DNA of 64,000 nucleotides. It comes from Paucidesulfovibrio longus DSM 6739 (GTDB lineage Bacteria; Desulfobacterota; Desulfovibrionia; Desulfovibrionales; Desulfovibrionaceae). How positions within the stretch are numbered: the first letter of the stretch is position 1; every line of letters begins with the position of its first letter. The position numbers were made by a program, and so were the translations under genes. This document shows, in pieces, positions 55,674 to 63,725 of this stretch. The notes under the pieces are model-generated. The model saw only the letters and a list, made by a program, of their open reading frames with translations, ran no database searches and was not told the DNA's origin. The stretch is taken from positions 39,978-103,977 of the forward strand of contig NZ_ATVA01000001.1 in NCBI RefSeq assembly GCF_000420485.1, given 5' to 3'.

Positions 55674-56777
55674 ATGAAACTGTTTGAGACAACACAGCTC
55701 GGCCCCATGACCTTGAAAAACCGTCTGTGGCGTTCCGCCACGTGGCTCAACATGGCTGACGATAAAGGTCACATTACGGAACAGCTCGAAAAAACATATA
55801 TTGCTCTGGCTAAGGGCGGCGTGGGAACCATCATCACAGGCTATGCCTTTGTGCGCGAAGACGAGCAACCGAACCCCGGCATGCTGGGAATTTATGATGA
55901 TGCATTCATTCCCGAATACAAAGAATTTGTGCAGAAATTGAAAGCCGAGGGCGCAAACGTTGTTATGCAGATTGTGTATGGCGGTTCCGCTACTGATTTT
56001 CAGCCGGAAGGACGCACCATATGGGGACCGTCTGCGGTACCGCATCCCATGTTCGGCACCATCCCTACGGAAATGTCTCAAGCCGACATACGAACACTGG
56101 TGGCCGATTTTGCACGGGCAGCACGGCGTGTAAAAGAAGCCGGATTTGACGGGGTGCAGCTTCATGGTGCGCACACCTACCTTTTCAGCCAGTTCTTAAG
56201 CCCGTATTACAATCGCCGTCAGGATGAATATGGCGGGAGCATTGAGAACAGAGGCCGCATCATCTTTGAAACTGTCCGCGCCATACGCGAAGAAGTAGGC
56301 GAAGAGTATCCCGTACTGATCAAGATGCATTGCTCCGACGACTGGGACGAGCACGGCCTGAGTGTTGAAGAAAGCATGGTTGTAGCAAAGGGGCTCGAAC
56401 GGCTGGGGGTCAGCGCCATCGAATTCAGCGGCGGCAATCTGGATACCACAAACTATCCGGAAGCCAGCCCTATTCGTTCGGGCATCATCAAGCAGGAAAA
56501 ACAATCATATTTTGCGAAAAAAACGGCGGAAATCGCGAAACATCTGACCATTCCCGTCATCTCTGTCGGAGGGCACAGAACTCCGGAAGTTCTTGAAACC
56601 CTATTGGAGGAAACTCCCATTCAATACTTCTCATTCTCCCGCACGCTCCTTTCCGAACCAGATCTGCCTAACCGCTGGCAGTCAGGCGATTACGGAAAAC
56701 CCCGCTGTATTTCCTGCTCAAAATGCTGGCACCCTGACGGCAACATCTGCATTCTGGACAGACCGAAAAAGAGCTAA
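55674..56777 (+). CDS. NADH:flavin oxidoreductase, Old Yellow Enzyme family
   Basis: FMN-dependent ene-reductase barrel, 367 residues. Flavin and substrate motifs: GPMTLKNRLWRSAT, the catalytic pair in QLHGAHTYLFSQFLSPYYNRR (HGAH for HxxN/H), GGSIENRGRI, SVGGHRTPEVLE. The C-terminus has CISCSKCWHPDGNIC, the start of an iron-sulfur cysteine set as in 2,4-dienoyl-CoA reductase, but the protein ends before the extra flavodoxin-like domains. Reduces activated double bonds of an unknown compound; controlled by the neighbouring ArsR. GC content near 50 percent marks foreign origin. Confidence 0.93.
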   Translation: MKLFETTQLGPMTLKNRLWRSATWLNMADDKGHITEQLEKTYIALAKGGVGTIITGYAFVREDEQPNPGMLGIYDDAFIPEYKEFVQKLKAEGANVVMQIVYGGSATDFQPEGRTIWGPSAVPHPMFGTIPTEMSQADIRTLVADFARAARRVKEAGFDGVQLHGAHTYLFSQFLSPYYNRRQDEYGGSIENRGRIIFETVRAIREEVGEEYPVLIKMHCSDDWDEHGLSVEESMVVAKGLERLGVSAIEFSGGNLDTTNYPEASPIRSGIIKQEKQSYFAKKTAEIAKHLTIPVISVGGHRTPEVLETLLEETPIQYFSFSRTLLSEPDLPNRWQSGDYGKPRCISCSKCWHPDGNICILDRPKKS

Positions 56778-56940
56778 GGCTGTTCCTAAAACAAGCTTGT
56801 TCAGTAAACGTTCAGTAGTATCGTACTACATGACACAAACGACATAGCCTCTGGAAAAAACAGTAATATCTCACACTGCAATGTTCACGTTTTCGGTTAG
56901 CCTTGAAAGTTTGGCTCAAGCTGAGCGTAAGAAACAGAAC

Positions 56941-56980
56941 ACAAGAAGACCAGCCATAGAGATATGGCTGGTCTTCTTGT
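56941..56980 (+). terminator. Terminator after the ene-reductase
   Basis: Perfect 18-base inverted arms (ACAAGAAGACCAGCCATA and complement) around GAGA, followed by a T-rich tract. Confidence 0.85.
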
Positions 56981-56996
56981 TGCTTGATTTTGTCAA

Positions 56997-57020
56997 AAGT
57001 ACGCTCGAGTCGGATGAACC
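56997..57020. repeat. Solitary ISL3-type end
   Basis: Repeats the right end of the ISL3 element in the same orientation (ATTTTGTCAAAAGTACGCTC is shared), with no transposase beside it. Together with the left arm at 53920 it encloses transposase, arsR and ene-reductase. Confidence 0.8.
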
Positions 57021-57135
57021 CTTTTTTTGCTAAAATAAAAGGATATTCCTATCAAGACATGTGTGAAAAAATGTGTAACAACATCCCCGAAATTCCCGAA
57101 AATCACTAGGGATCACCATAAATCACCTAAAAGTA

Positions 57136-57169
57136 AGTCCCTGCCATATTAAAAAACACGGCAGGGACT
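57136..57169. repeat. Hairpin in the gap before the recombinase remnant
   Basis: Arms AGTCCCTGCC and GGCAGGGACT around an A-rich loop. The gap 57021-57200 otherwise holds no gene. Confidence 0.6.
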
Positions 57170-57200
57170 AGGTTTTCAGAAACGTGGTGGGTACTTTTTG

Positions 57201-57297
57201 GAAGGCTTCCACGGATTTGTGCTGGTTGGGCGGCTGAAAACCCGTGTGTTCGATGTACATTTGATGAAACCATTTATGGCGATTGCTATGCAGCGTC
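57201..57297 (-). pseudogene. Fragment of a third hairpin-element recombinase gene
   Basis: The 32 codons translate to TLHSNRHKWFHQM and EHTGFQPPNQHKSVEAF, matching the HxxR region of the recombinases at 43028 and 60095. Both ends are lost: similarity stops abruptly at 57201 and at 57298, six bases before the serine recombinase stop. A relic of an older copy. Confidence 0.9.
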
Positions 57298-57303
57298 GTA
57301 AAT

Positions 57304-59229
57304 TCAATTACGTCCAGTCCCCTTTTTTTTCGAAAGAAAATCTTCGTATGTCATGAAACTACGTTTACTCGGATCGTCGGAGTTGCAAAACGAAATCCAT
57401 TTCACCGGAGTTCCATCCGGCTTCAAAGGCCATTCTTCGGCTTTTTGGACCTTTTTACTTCGGGTTGCCAACCATTTTTGCAGGTCTTCCTGGTCCCAGT
57501 CATGATAAGTGACCTCTGGTGAGGCGGAAGTTCCGTCCAGCTTAACAAAGGGTCCATTTTCAACAATAGATTTGGGTGGAACGGGGGTCTTATAAAGGAA
57601 TCTCTGCCACACGACCTCTTCATTTACTTTCCGCGGTGGTGGGCAGAAGCATGCATAATATATGGTCCTATCGGGCATGTCCGTGTGTTCACCACCAATT
57701 TCAAAGACAGCAACACGATCGGGGAAAAAGGTTATTTTGCGGACAACCCGTCTCAACTCGGCGGTCAACTCTCCGCGAAGTCTTGACGCTTCTTCCTCAT
57801 CTGCATTTTTCAACTTTTCGGCCAAGGCCGTGATGTTTGACTGCCTTTTTTGGATAGACGGCTTTACCTGGCTTTCCGCAAGTCGATCTTCAAGGTCTAG
57901 GATTCTTTCCTTACAGCCCCTAACGTCCTCGTGCATGTCCCGGATGCGTTGCTCGACTTGCGGGATGGAGTCGGCCCCGAAAGACTCGACTAGCTTGTCC
58001 AAGGTTCTCGTGCTTTCCGCTAGTTCGGTTTGCGCCTTTGTCAGTTCCTCCTGAAGGTCCGGCTTATGGATTGTCTTTTCCTCGCCGATGGAGTCCAGGT
58101 CGATTTCCCGCAGGAGGCCATCAAGGAGCGCTTGTTCAATCCGGGCATACTGGTGGAATGAGGCGTGTTCACAGTTCGTCCCGCGACTCCGGCCGTCACA
58201 AACTAGATATTTGTCTTTCGGACGGGCAGTGCGCAAACGCATGGCACACCCACACAATCCGCAACGAGCGACTTTCCTGAAAATATTGGTCACAAACCCC
58301 TTTTTCCCCTTCCCTCCCGTGTCGGGCTTCAATTTCCTCCGCTTGGAAGCGGCCCTTGCCCTAAGCCATGTCTCCTCGTCAATCACCCGGGGCCAGTAGC
58401 CATGTACGGGGTCGCCGAACGGAACCCGCTTCCCCCCTTGGCGTTTACCACCAGTGTACGGCTGGTATTCACCTAAAACCGATCTTTCATCGACGATTTT
58501 GCCAACGTATGAAGCCGACCAACCGTTTTTGGAACGGCCCCAAGTCGGAATCTTCTCTTCGTTAAAACGCATGGCGATCATGCGTCTTCCGTACCCGGTG
58601 ATCGTCTCTGCGAACATCCGCTTGATCAACTCCGCTCTTTCCGGGATCAGGATGTATTTACCCTGGTCAGCGGAATACTCGACCCACGCCGGGTGGAGAC
58701 CTCCGATCGGGACCCCTTTGTTGGCCAAACGGTGCTTGTTGTCCCACATCGCACCGAGTCGTTCGGATTTCCGCTCGGACTCCTCGTTAGCCCTCGCCAT
58801 GATCCCGAGGCAAATCAGCAGATCACTGAAATTGTCGTTGATATTCTCATGCGTGTATGTTTTCCCGTTTTCAAGGGTATGGATTTTTATGCCAGCACGG
58901 ACGATCTCACGGAAAACGTCGAAAGCGTCCAAAACCTTGGCGCGGGAAATCCGGTCCAACGACTCAACGACTAGGACCGAACCGCTTGGGATTTTGCTTT
59001 CGCGAACAAGAGACAGGAACTGTCCCAGCGCCCCTTCGGTGACGTTGGCCGATGTGTATGCCGACACACCAAGGTCCCGCAGATCATCATCAAGAATAAG
59101 CTCGTTGGCTTGCACGTATCTCTGTGTCGCCTCAAGTTGCCTTCGCAAGCTGTCGCCATGAAGCTGTTTTTTCGACGACATCCTTATGTAGCTGTATGCC
59201 TTGGGTTTTTTCTTGTTAAATTTTGACAT
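57304..59229 (-). CDS. Large serine recombinase
   Basis: Site-specific recombinase of 641 residues. The catalytic domain (residues about 8-150) starts AYSYIRMSSKKQLHGDSL with the nucleophile serine and contains VVESLDRISRAKVLDAF. Then come the recombinase domain, a zinc ribbon (CGLCGCAM and CDGRSRGTNC) and a long coiled coil (about 395-500). ATG 59229 is used; a GTG six bases upstream is possible, neither with a good ribosome site. Likely once the integrase of another element on this island; no matching attachment sites could be shown. Confidence 0.93.
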   Translation of the reverse strand: MSKFNKKKPKAYSYIRMSSKKQLHGDSLRRQLEATQRYVQANELILDDDLRDLGVSAYTSANVTEGALGQFLSLVRESKIPSGSVLVVESLDRISRAKVLDAFDVFREIVRAGIKIHTLENGKTYTHENINDNFSDLLICLGIMARANEESERKSERLGAMWDNKHRLANKGVPIGGLHPAWVEYSADQGKYILIPERAELIKRMFAETITGYGRRMIAMRFNEEKIPTWGRSKNGWSASYVGKIVDERSVLGEYQPYTGGKRQGGKRVPFGDPVHGYWPRVIDEETWLRARAASKRRKLKPDTGGKGKKGFVTNIFRKVARCGLCGCAMRLRTARPKDKYLVCDGRSRGTNCEHASFHQYARIEQALLDGLLREIDLDSIGEEKTIHKPDLQEELTKAQTELAESTRTLDKLVESFGADSIPQVEQRIRDMHEDVRGCKERILDLEDRLAESQVKPSIQKRQSNITALAEKLKNADEEEASRLRGELTAELRRVVRKITFFPDRVAVFEIGGEHTDMPDRTIYYACFCPPPRKVNEEVVWQRFLYKTPVPPKSIVENGPFVKLDGTSASPEVTYHDWDQEDLQKWLATRSKKVQKAEEWPLKPDGTPVKWISFCNSDDPSKRSFMTYEDFLSKKKGTGRN

Positions 59230-59242
59230 GGCCACATGTTAA

Positions 59243-59260
59243 ATTGTTGTCCAAATAAAA
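59243..59260. repeat. Short direct repeat, left member
   Basis: TGTTGTCCAAAT followed by an A-rich tail recurs at 61312-61330 in the same orientation; the two bracket the right hairpin element with spacers of about 140 and 115 bases. The 170 bases from the serine recombinase to the element have no gene. Confidence 0.5.
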
Positions 59261-59457
59261 ACAAGTCCATACTATTGTTTCTATAACTCTTATCATCGGA
59301 AGAGTCTATGACCTGCGTCAATTTATAACTCGAACCGGATTGATCACGTTTGCAAAATTTAATGGAGTTGACACACCTTACGCCGTCAAGTTGGCTTCAC
59401 ATCCCTTGAGCCAGAGTCGGCTCCGCCATCCCTCTCGCCGTCGCCTGCGCGGATGAC

Positions 59458-59544
59458 GACGCAAGCAAAGTCGAGAAGGCAAGGCCGACCGGCCAAAGCC
59501 GGTCGCCCGAAGGGCTTGGCCTTGTCATCTCGACTGCTTGTGTC
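59458..59544 (+). repeat. Three-way-junction structure of the right element
   Basis: GACGCAAG/CTTGTGTC (wobble pair), stem AGTCGAGAAGGCAAGGCC with 16 of 18 pairs, and inner hairpins GACCGGC-CAAA-GCCGGTC and GCCC-GAA-GGGC. Many stem bases differ from the left copy on both sides. Confidence 0.75.
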
Positions 59545-59678
59545 ACGCTCGCGGAAAAATCGGCAGGAGGGGCAAATATCCTGTCAACGAACCTTGCTCG
59601 GCGATTTCCCGGGGTGATAAGACAGGGCATAACCAGTCAGGTTGAGTAACCAGAAGGAGGTAAGAATCGCGTTCAGGC

Positions 59679-59717
59679 GCGTTCATAAGTTTTGACGAAG
59701 TCTAAACTGATGAACGC
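59679..59717. repeat. 39-bp near-palindrome in the right element leader
   Basis: Identical to the reverse complement of 44361-44399; see that entry for arms. Confidence 0.8.
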
Positions 59718-60094
59718 TTAAGTAGGCACTAACGTGCCGGAACACCAAACACTTCGCTGCCGTTCATTTCCAAACGGCACACTTTCACATCCAAACGCCA
59801 GGCTGGAACACAGCACCCCCGCCGGACAAACGACAGGTGTCTAGAAATCTGCCGTTGTCGAAATTCCCCCACGGCCACCGCTTTATACGCAGGACGAACG
59901 AGCCTGCGTGGTGGCACCCCTTATTGAATGGATTCTCAGGATTTTTCCTTCTGTGGGAAACGGACATTGATTTGTCCCGTGTCGGTTGTTGTGTGGCGCA
60001 TTCGCGCCATGGGCAGGTCATTTCCCGGCAAACGGGGAAGGTTCGACCTGCTTTGTCCCGGGGCACTGCCCCGAACTTCAGGAAGGAGAATTCC

Positions 60095-61054
60095 ATGACA
60101 AAATCCATCAGTCTGGTACTGGGCGTGAACAGGGCAACCCTGTCCGGTTCGCGTTCCAAGCAACACAGGGTCCGTCAGAATGCCCGAGCCTTTGCCAAGC
60201 GGCTTCGCCGTGAAGGGTTCGGGGTTTGCAAATGGACCAATGTCACGAATAAGCATTTCGCGGCTGTTGCCTGGCAAATGCAGGAAGAAGGCAAGGGTGA
60301 CGGGCGTATCGCCGAACTTTTTTCGGCGGCCCGTGATCTGTGCAAGGCCTACGGGAATACCGGCATCAGCCCGACCAACGACGTGTTCGACGTTCGGCGG
60401 GGCAGCATTGCCAACGCCATAAGTAAAGCGGTTGCCCCCGCCTTCGTGCAGGGGGCAATCGACAAGCTGGAAAACGAGCTTGGCTATGAATACGGTCCCC
60501 GGTGTGCCGCCCAAATCCGCCTGCAATGGGAACTGGGCCTTCGTCGGGAAGAATCGGCAAAAATCGATTTGGTCAGCGATTGGGATAGGGAAGGGCGTAG
60601 CCTTCTTGTCCAGTATGGGACGAAAGGGGGACGGCCAAGGACGCTGACCAATCTGTCCGACAAGCAGCAGGAAGCCCTGGAACGGGCGTTGCCATATGTC
60701 AGCCAGTCCGACAGGCCGGGGGTCCACACCCTTATGCCTGAAGGGATGGGCGACAAGTGGCAGGAAAAGCTGTCCTACGCGGCCAGGTTGTGCGGGTTCA
60801 CCAAAAAAGAAAGCGGGTGGACGCTGCACAGCAATCGTCATGAACGGTTTCACCGCATGTATGTCGAGCACACGGGCTTCCAGCCGCCCAACCAGCACGA
60901 ATCCGTGGAAGCCTTCCAGAAGGCCGCGCGGGACACGGCTGGGGATGAATGGCCTCGACTCGATGCTGAAGCCCGTGACGAAATCGAAGTGACTGCAGGA
61001 CATTCCGCCGGGCGGCGGGACGTGTCTGATGCCTACCTTGGCAGCAGTCAGTAA
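60095..61054 (+). CDS. Small tyrosine recombinase of the hairpin-ended element, right copy
   Basis: 319 residues, intact. Same catalytic pattern as the left copy: LGLRREES, LHSNRHERF, TAGHSAGRR, VSDAYL. Start ATG 60095 after AGGAAGGAGAA; the frame is open back to 59837 through the conserved leader, so a longer product cannot be excluded. Followed six bases later by a terminator. Confidence 0.87.
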   Translation: MTKSISLVLGVNRATLSGSRSKQHRVRQNARAFAKRLRREGFGVCKWTNVTNKHFAAVAWQMQEEGKGDGRIAELFSAARDLCKAYGNTGISPTNDVFDVRRGSIANAISKAVAPAFVQGAIDKLENELGYEYGPRCAAQIRLQWELGLRREESAKIDLVSDWDREGRSLLVQYGTKGGRPRTLTNLSDKQQEALERALPYVSQSDRPGVHTLMPEGMGDKWQEKLSYAARLCGFTKKESGWTLHSNRHERFHRMYVEHTGFQPPNQHESVEAFQKAARDTAGDEWPRLDAEARDEIEVTAGHSAGRRDVSDAYLGSSQ

Positions 61055-61059
61055 CAAGA

Positions 61060-61080
61060 CCCCGCTTCGGCGGGGTTTTT
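61060..61080 (+). terminator. Terminator after the right recombinase
   Basis: CCCCGC-TTCG-GCGGGG with five T residues. Confidence 0.92.
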
Positions 61081-61093
61081 CTTTTGGGCGTGA

Positions 61094-61145
61094 GGTTCCA
61101 TGGAGGAGACACCCCGCTCGGGCGGTGTGTCTCCTCCATGGAACC
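61094..61145 (+). repeat. Terminal hairpin A of the right element
   Basis: Perfect 19-base arms (GGTTCCATGGAGGAGACAC and complement) with further CCGC/GCGG pairing inside. Same position as hairpin A of the left element but unrelated stem sequence. Confidence 0.9.
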
Positions 61146-61188
61146 GTCCTTTCCTCCAGTCGGCTTGGGGCCGACTGGAGGAAAGGAC
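61146..61188 (+). repeat. Terminal hairpin B of the right element
   Basis: Perfect 19-base arms (GTCCTTTCCTCCAGTCGGC and complement) around TTGGG. The left copy has the same 19/5/19 geometry; only the GTCC base and the GTCGGC-TTG tip are conserved. Confidence 0.92.
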
Positions 61189-61239
61189 TATCGCCAAATG
61201 AGGAATGTTACCTGGGAGCGAATAGGGACGCAGAAAAAA

Positions 61240-61268
61240 TTGGTTGGCAGTATCGTTCAGCGTATAAT
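61240..61268 (+). promoter_or_regulatory. Possible promoter upstream of hcp
   Basis: TTGGTT, 17 bases, TATAAT. The -10 is perfect, the -35 weak. It lies 160 bases before hcp, just outside the right hairpin element. Confidence 0.4.
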
Positions 61269-61311
61269 GCTATAAAAACGAGATGTTATCGCTTCGCAAT
61301 GTGATCAAATG

Positions 61312-61330
61312 AATGTTGTCCAAATTAAAA
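61312..61330. repeat. Short direct repeat, right member
   Basis: TGTTGTCCAAAT with A-rich tail; partner of 59243-59260. Confidence 0.5.
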
Positions 61331-61426
61331 TATGATTATTATGATATGGCTGCTGGGCTGGGCCTTTCAATTTTTTCTTTCCGTCAGCACCCAGTTATTT
61401 TGTAACCGCAACATAAGGAGACCCAT

Positions 61427-63088
61427 ATGTTTTGCTACCAATGTCAGGAGACAGCGAAAAACACAGGCTGCACCGTCAAGGGGATGTGCGGAAAACCGGA
61501 AGAAACAGCCAACCTCCAGGATCTTCTGATTTTTGTCCTGCGGGGCATCGCCGTCTATGGCGAAGGACTCAAGGGTTTGGGTAAGCCCGACCGTTCCAAC
61601 GACGACTTCGTGCTTCAGGGGTTGTTCGCCACTATCACCAATGCCAACTGGGATGACGCCCGTTTCGAAGGCATGATTCAAGAAGGTCTGAAACGCCGTG
61701 ACGCACTCAAGGCAAAGTTCATGGACGCATACAAGGCGAAGCATGGCAAGGACTACGCCGATGCTCTGCCCGATGCAGCAACGTGGAGCGGACCTGCCTC
61801 CTCCTTCGCGGAAAAGGCCAAGACGGTCGGCATCCAGGCCACGGCAGACGAAGACGTGCGCTCACTGCGCGAATTCCTGATCATCGGCCTCAAGGGCGTG
61901 GCAGCCTACGCCGAACATGCCGCCGTTCTGGGATACCGCAAACCGGAAATCGACGACTTCATGCTGGAGGCCCTGGCGTCCACAACGAAGGACCTGTCCG
62001 TGGACGAGATGGTCGGTATGGTCATGAAGGCCGGAGAGGTTGCGGTCACGACCATGGCCCTGCTGGACGAGGCCAACACCTCCACATACGGGCATCCGGA
62101 AATCACGGAAGTCAACATCGGCGTTGGCCGCAACCCCGGCATCCTCATCAGCGGCCATGATCTCAAGGACATGGAAGAGTTGCTCAAGCAGACCGAGGGA
62201 ACGGGCGTCGACGTCTACACGCATGGCGAGATGCTCCCCGCCAACTACTACCCGGCCTTCAAGAAGTATGACCACTTCGTAGGCAACTACGGCGGCTCCT
62301 GGTGGCATCAGAATACGGAATTCGAAGATTTCAACGGTCCCATTCTGCTGACGACCAACTGTCTTGTGCCCCTGAAGAAAACCAACACCTACCTCGACCG
62401 CCTCTACACTACCGGTATCGTGGGCTATGAGGGAGCCACACACATTCCCGAACGTCCTGAAGGTGGAGCCAAGGACTTCTCGGGGCTCGTCGCCCAAGCC
62501 AAGAAATGTTCACCGCCTACGGAACTTGAAAAGGGCACCATCGTCGGCGGATTCGCGCACCATCAGGTGACCGCTTTGGCCGACAAGGTCGTCGATGCCG
62601 TCAAATCCGGTGCGATCAAGCGATTCGTGGTCATGGCGGGTTGCGATGGACGCCAAAAGACCCGTGAGTACTACACGGAAGTTGCGGAGAATCTTCCCAA
62701 GGACACGGTCATCCTGACCGCCGGATGCGCCAAGTATCGCTACAACAAGCTGGCTCTCGGGGACATCGGCGGCATCCCGCGCGTCCTTGATGCCGGTCAG
62801 TGCAACGACTCCTATTCGCTCGCCGTCATCGCCCTCAAGCTCAAGGAAATCTTCGAGCTGGAAGACATCAACGACCTGCCGGTGTCCTACGACATCGCCT
62901 GGTACGAGCAAAAGGCCGTGGCGGTCCTTCTCGCGCTCCTATTCCTGGGCGTCAAGGGCATCCGCCTCGGCCCAACGTTGCCTGGATTCCTGTCTCCGAA
63001 CGTGGCCAAGGTCGTCATCGAGAAGTTCGACCTGAAACCCATCGGAACCGTGCAGGAGGACATCGCAGCCATGATGGCTGGCAAGTAG
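61427..63088 (+). CDS. hcp: Hybrid cluster protein, class I
   Basis: Cytosolic iron-sulfur enzyme of 553 residues, implicated in nitric oxide and hydroxylamine reduction during nitrosative stress. The N-terminal cysteines C3, C6, C15 and C21 ([17 protein letters not shown]) bind the cubane with the spacing seen in Desulfovibrio proteins. Hybrid-cluster ligands occur in [39 protein letters not shown] and [12 protein letters not shown] 61427 follows AAGGAG. Its reading direction faces the DsrE-like selenoprotein gene. I could not identify an HcpR-type operator with confidence. Confidence 0.98.
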   Translation: MFCYQCQETAKNTGCTVKGMCGKPEETANLQDLLIFVLRGIAVYGEGLKGLGKPDRSNDDFVLQGLFATITNANWDDARFEGMIQEGLKRRDALKAKFMDAYKAKHGKDYADALPDAATWSGPASSFAEKAKTVGIQATADEDVRSLREFLIIGLKGVAAYAEHAAVLGYRKPEIDDFMLEALASTTKDLSVDEMVGMVMKAGEVAVTTMALLDEANTSTYGHPEITEVNIGVGRNPGILISGHDLKDMEELLKQTEGTGVDVYTHGEMLPANYYPAFKKYDHFVGNYGGSWWHQNTEFEDFNGPILLTTNCLVPLKKTNTYLDRLYTTGIVGYEGATHIPERPEGGAKDFSGLVAQAKKCSPPTELEKGTIVGGFAHHQVTALADKVVDAVKSGAIKRFVVMAGCDGRQKTREYYTEVAENLPKDTVILTAGCAKYRYNKLALGDIGGIPRVLDAGQCNDSYSLAVIALKLKEIFELEDINDLPVSYDIAWYEQKAVAVLLALLFLGVKGIRLGPTLPGFLSPNVAKVVIEKFDLKPIGTVQEDIAAMMAGK

Positions 63089-63095
63089 CACCAAT

Positions 63096-63128
63096 AGGCC
63101 CTGTCGGAGAGATTCTCCGGCAGGGCCT
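63096..63128 (+). terminator. Terminator after hcp
   Basis: Fifteen-base arms AGGCCCTGTCGGAGA and TCTCCGGCAGGGCCT (one wobble), three-base loop, then a T-rich stretch. Confidence 0.85.
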
Positions 63129-63135
63129 TGATTGT

Positions 63136-63264
63136 TTATTCTTCAACCAACATGGGACGCACAAGCCGGTCACAATGGGCACAAATCCGGCCAGCATGCC
63201 CCCGGCAAGTGTTGCATAGGGCTATCGCGTGTAGGTTCTCTTTGATGAGAGCCCGCTTCCCTGT
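63136..63264 (-). pseudogene. Possible frameshifted small zinc-ribbon protein
   Basis: The frame reads KRALIKENLHAIAL, then CNTCRGHAGRICAHCDRL, ending VRPMLVEE: two CxxC pairs eight residues apart, as in a zinc knuckle. It has no ATG, GTG or TTG. An ATG one frame away at 63268, directly after the DsrE stop, would enter it by a +1 shift, so this is either a frameshifted gene, a shift-dependent product or a sequencing error. Downstream of the DsrE-like gene, same strand. Confidence 0.35.
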
Positions 63265-63268
63265 TCAT

Positions 63269-63589
63269 CTAGTAGTTGAGAATCCTGTCCGCCTTTATCA
63301 TTTCCTCATACAGAAATTTCATGCTGGACAACTTGACGTATTCGCTTTCATCCACCCCGTGGATGCTCAGGCACTTCCCTCAGGCGACCAGCGCGCCCTC
63401 GCTTAGGGCGAACATTTTCGCCTGTTCGGCGATCGGGAATGCTTCCGAATCGCCCGCATACAAATCAACGGCGCTGGCGTTCAGGAACAACGTGACGTCC
63501 TCACCCTCGTTCAACAGGAAGTTGCCGAAACGGATAGTGTTCCATTTCACTTCCGGGTCGTTGCTGGAAAGAATGATCAAGACTTGCAT
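63269..63589 (-). CDS. DsrE-like selenoprotein (Sec-Gly-Lys-Cys)
   Basis: 106-residue DsrE/TusD-type sulfur-relay protein if the UGA at 63382-63380 is selenocysteine (residue 70). N-terminal part: MQVLIILSSNDPEVKWNTI and FALSEGALVA; after the UGA: GKCLSIHGVDESEYVKL and EEMIKADRILNY, ending at TAG. DsrE-family proteins carry a reactive CxxC-type site exactly here (A-C-G-x-C), so Sec replaces the first cysteine. The downstream part is the normal family C-terminus, and a perfect SECIS-type hairpin follows. Start ATG 63589 with AAGGAG. Stopping at UGA would delete the active site and the last helix. Role with hcp across the shared terminator is inference. Confidence 0.88.
63349..63365 (-). promoter_or_regulatory. 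Bacterial SECIS-type hairpin for the DsrE-like gene
   Basis: Arms CATCCAC and GTGGATG, perfect seven base pairs, with loop GGG. The loop starts with G, 21 bases after the UGA, within the known spacing for SelB-dependent elements. Confidence 0.82.
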
Positions 63590-63725
63590 AGAGGCTCCTT
63601 CGATTTGACATTGCCTAAGCATAGATTGTTTCCATGCCAAGTTGAACAAAAACTGCGCTTTCCCCCGAAATTCGGACCACCGGTTAAGGTGGAATCAGCG
63701 TCCTTAAACCGATAAGGAAGGGCGT

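Larger units (their letters stand above)
59401..61195 (+). mobile_element. Hairpin-ended tyrosine-recombinase element, right copy
   Basis: Inverted counterpart of 42889-44674, about 1.80 kb. Same order: three-way junction (59458-59544), 39-bp near-palindrome (59679-59717), leader, recombinase, terminator, hairpins A and B. The leader between the palindrome and the gene is nearly identical to the left copy, including hairpins GGCGC-ATTC-GCGCC and GGGGC-n3-GCCCC just before the ribosome site. Confidence 0.7.

Noticed and set aside
59243..61330. Calling the TGTTGTCCAAAT repeats attL and attR of the serine recombinase
   Set aside because: The recombinase gene would lie outside the interval they bracket.
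63136..63268. Treating the UGA at 63265-63267 as a third selenocysteine
   Set aside because: No start codon exists between the preceding stop in that frame and this UGA, and no SECIS-like stem follows.
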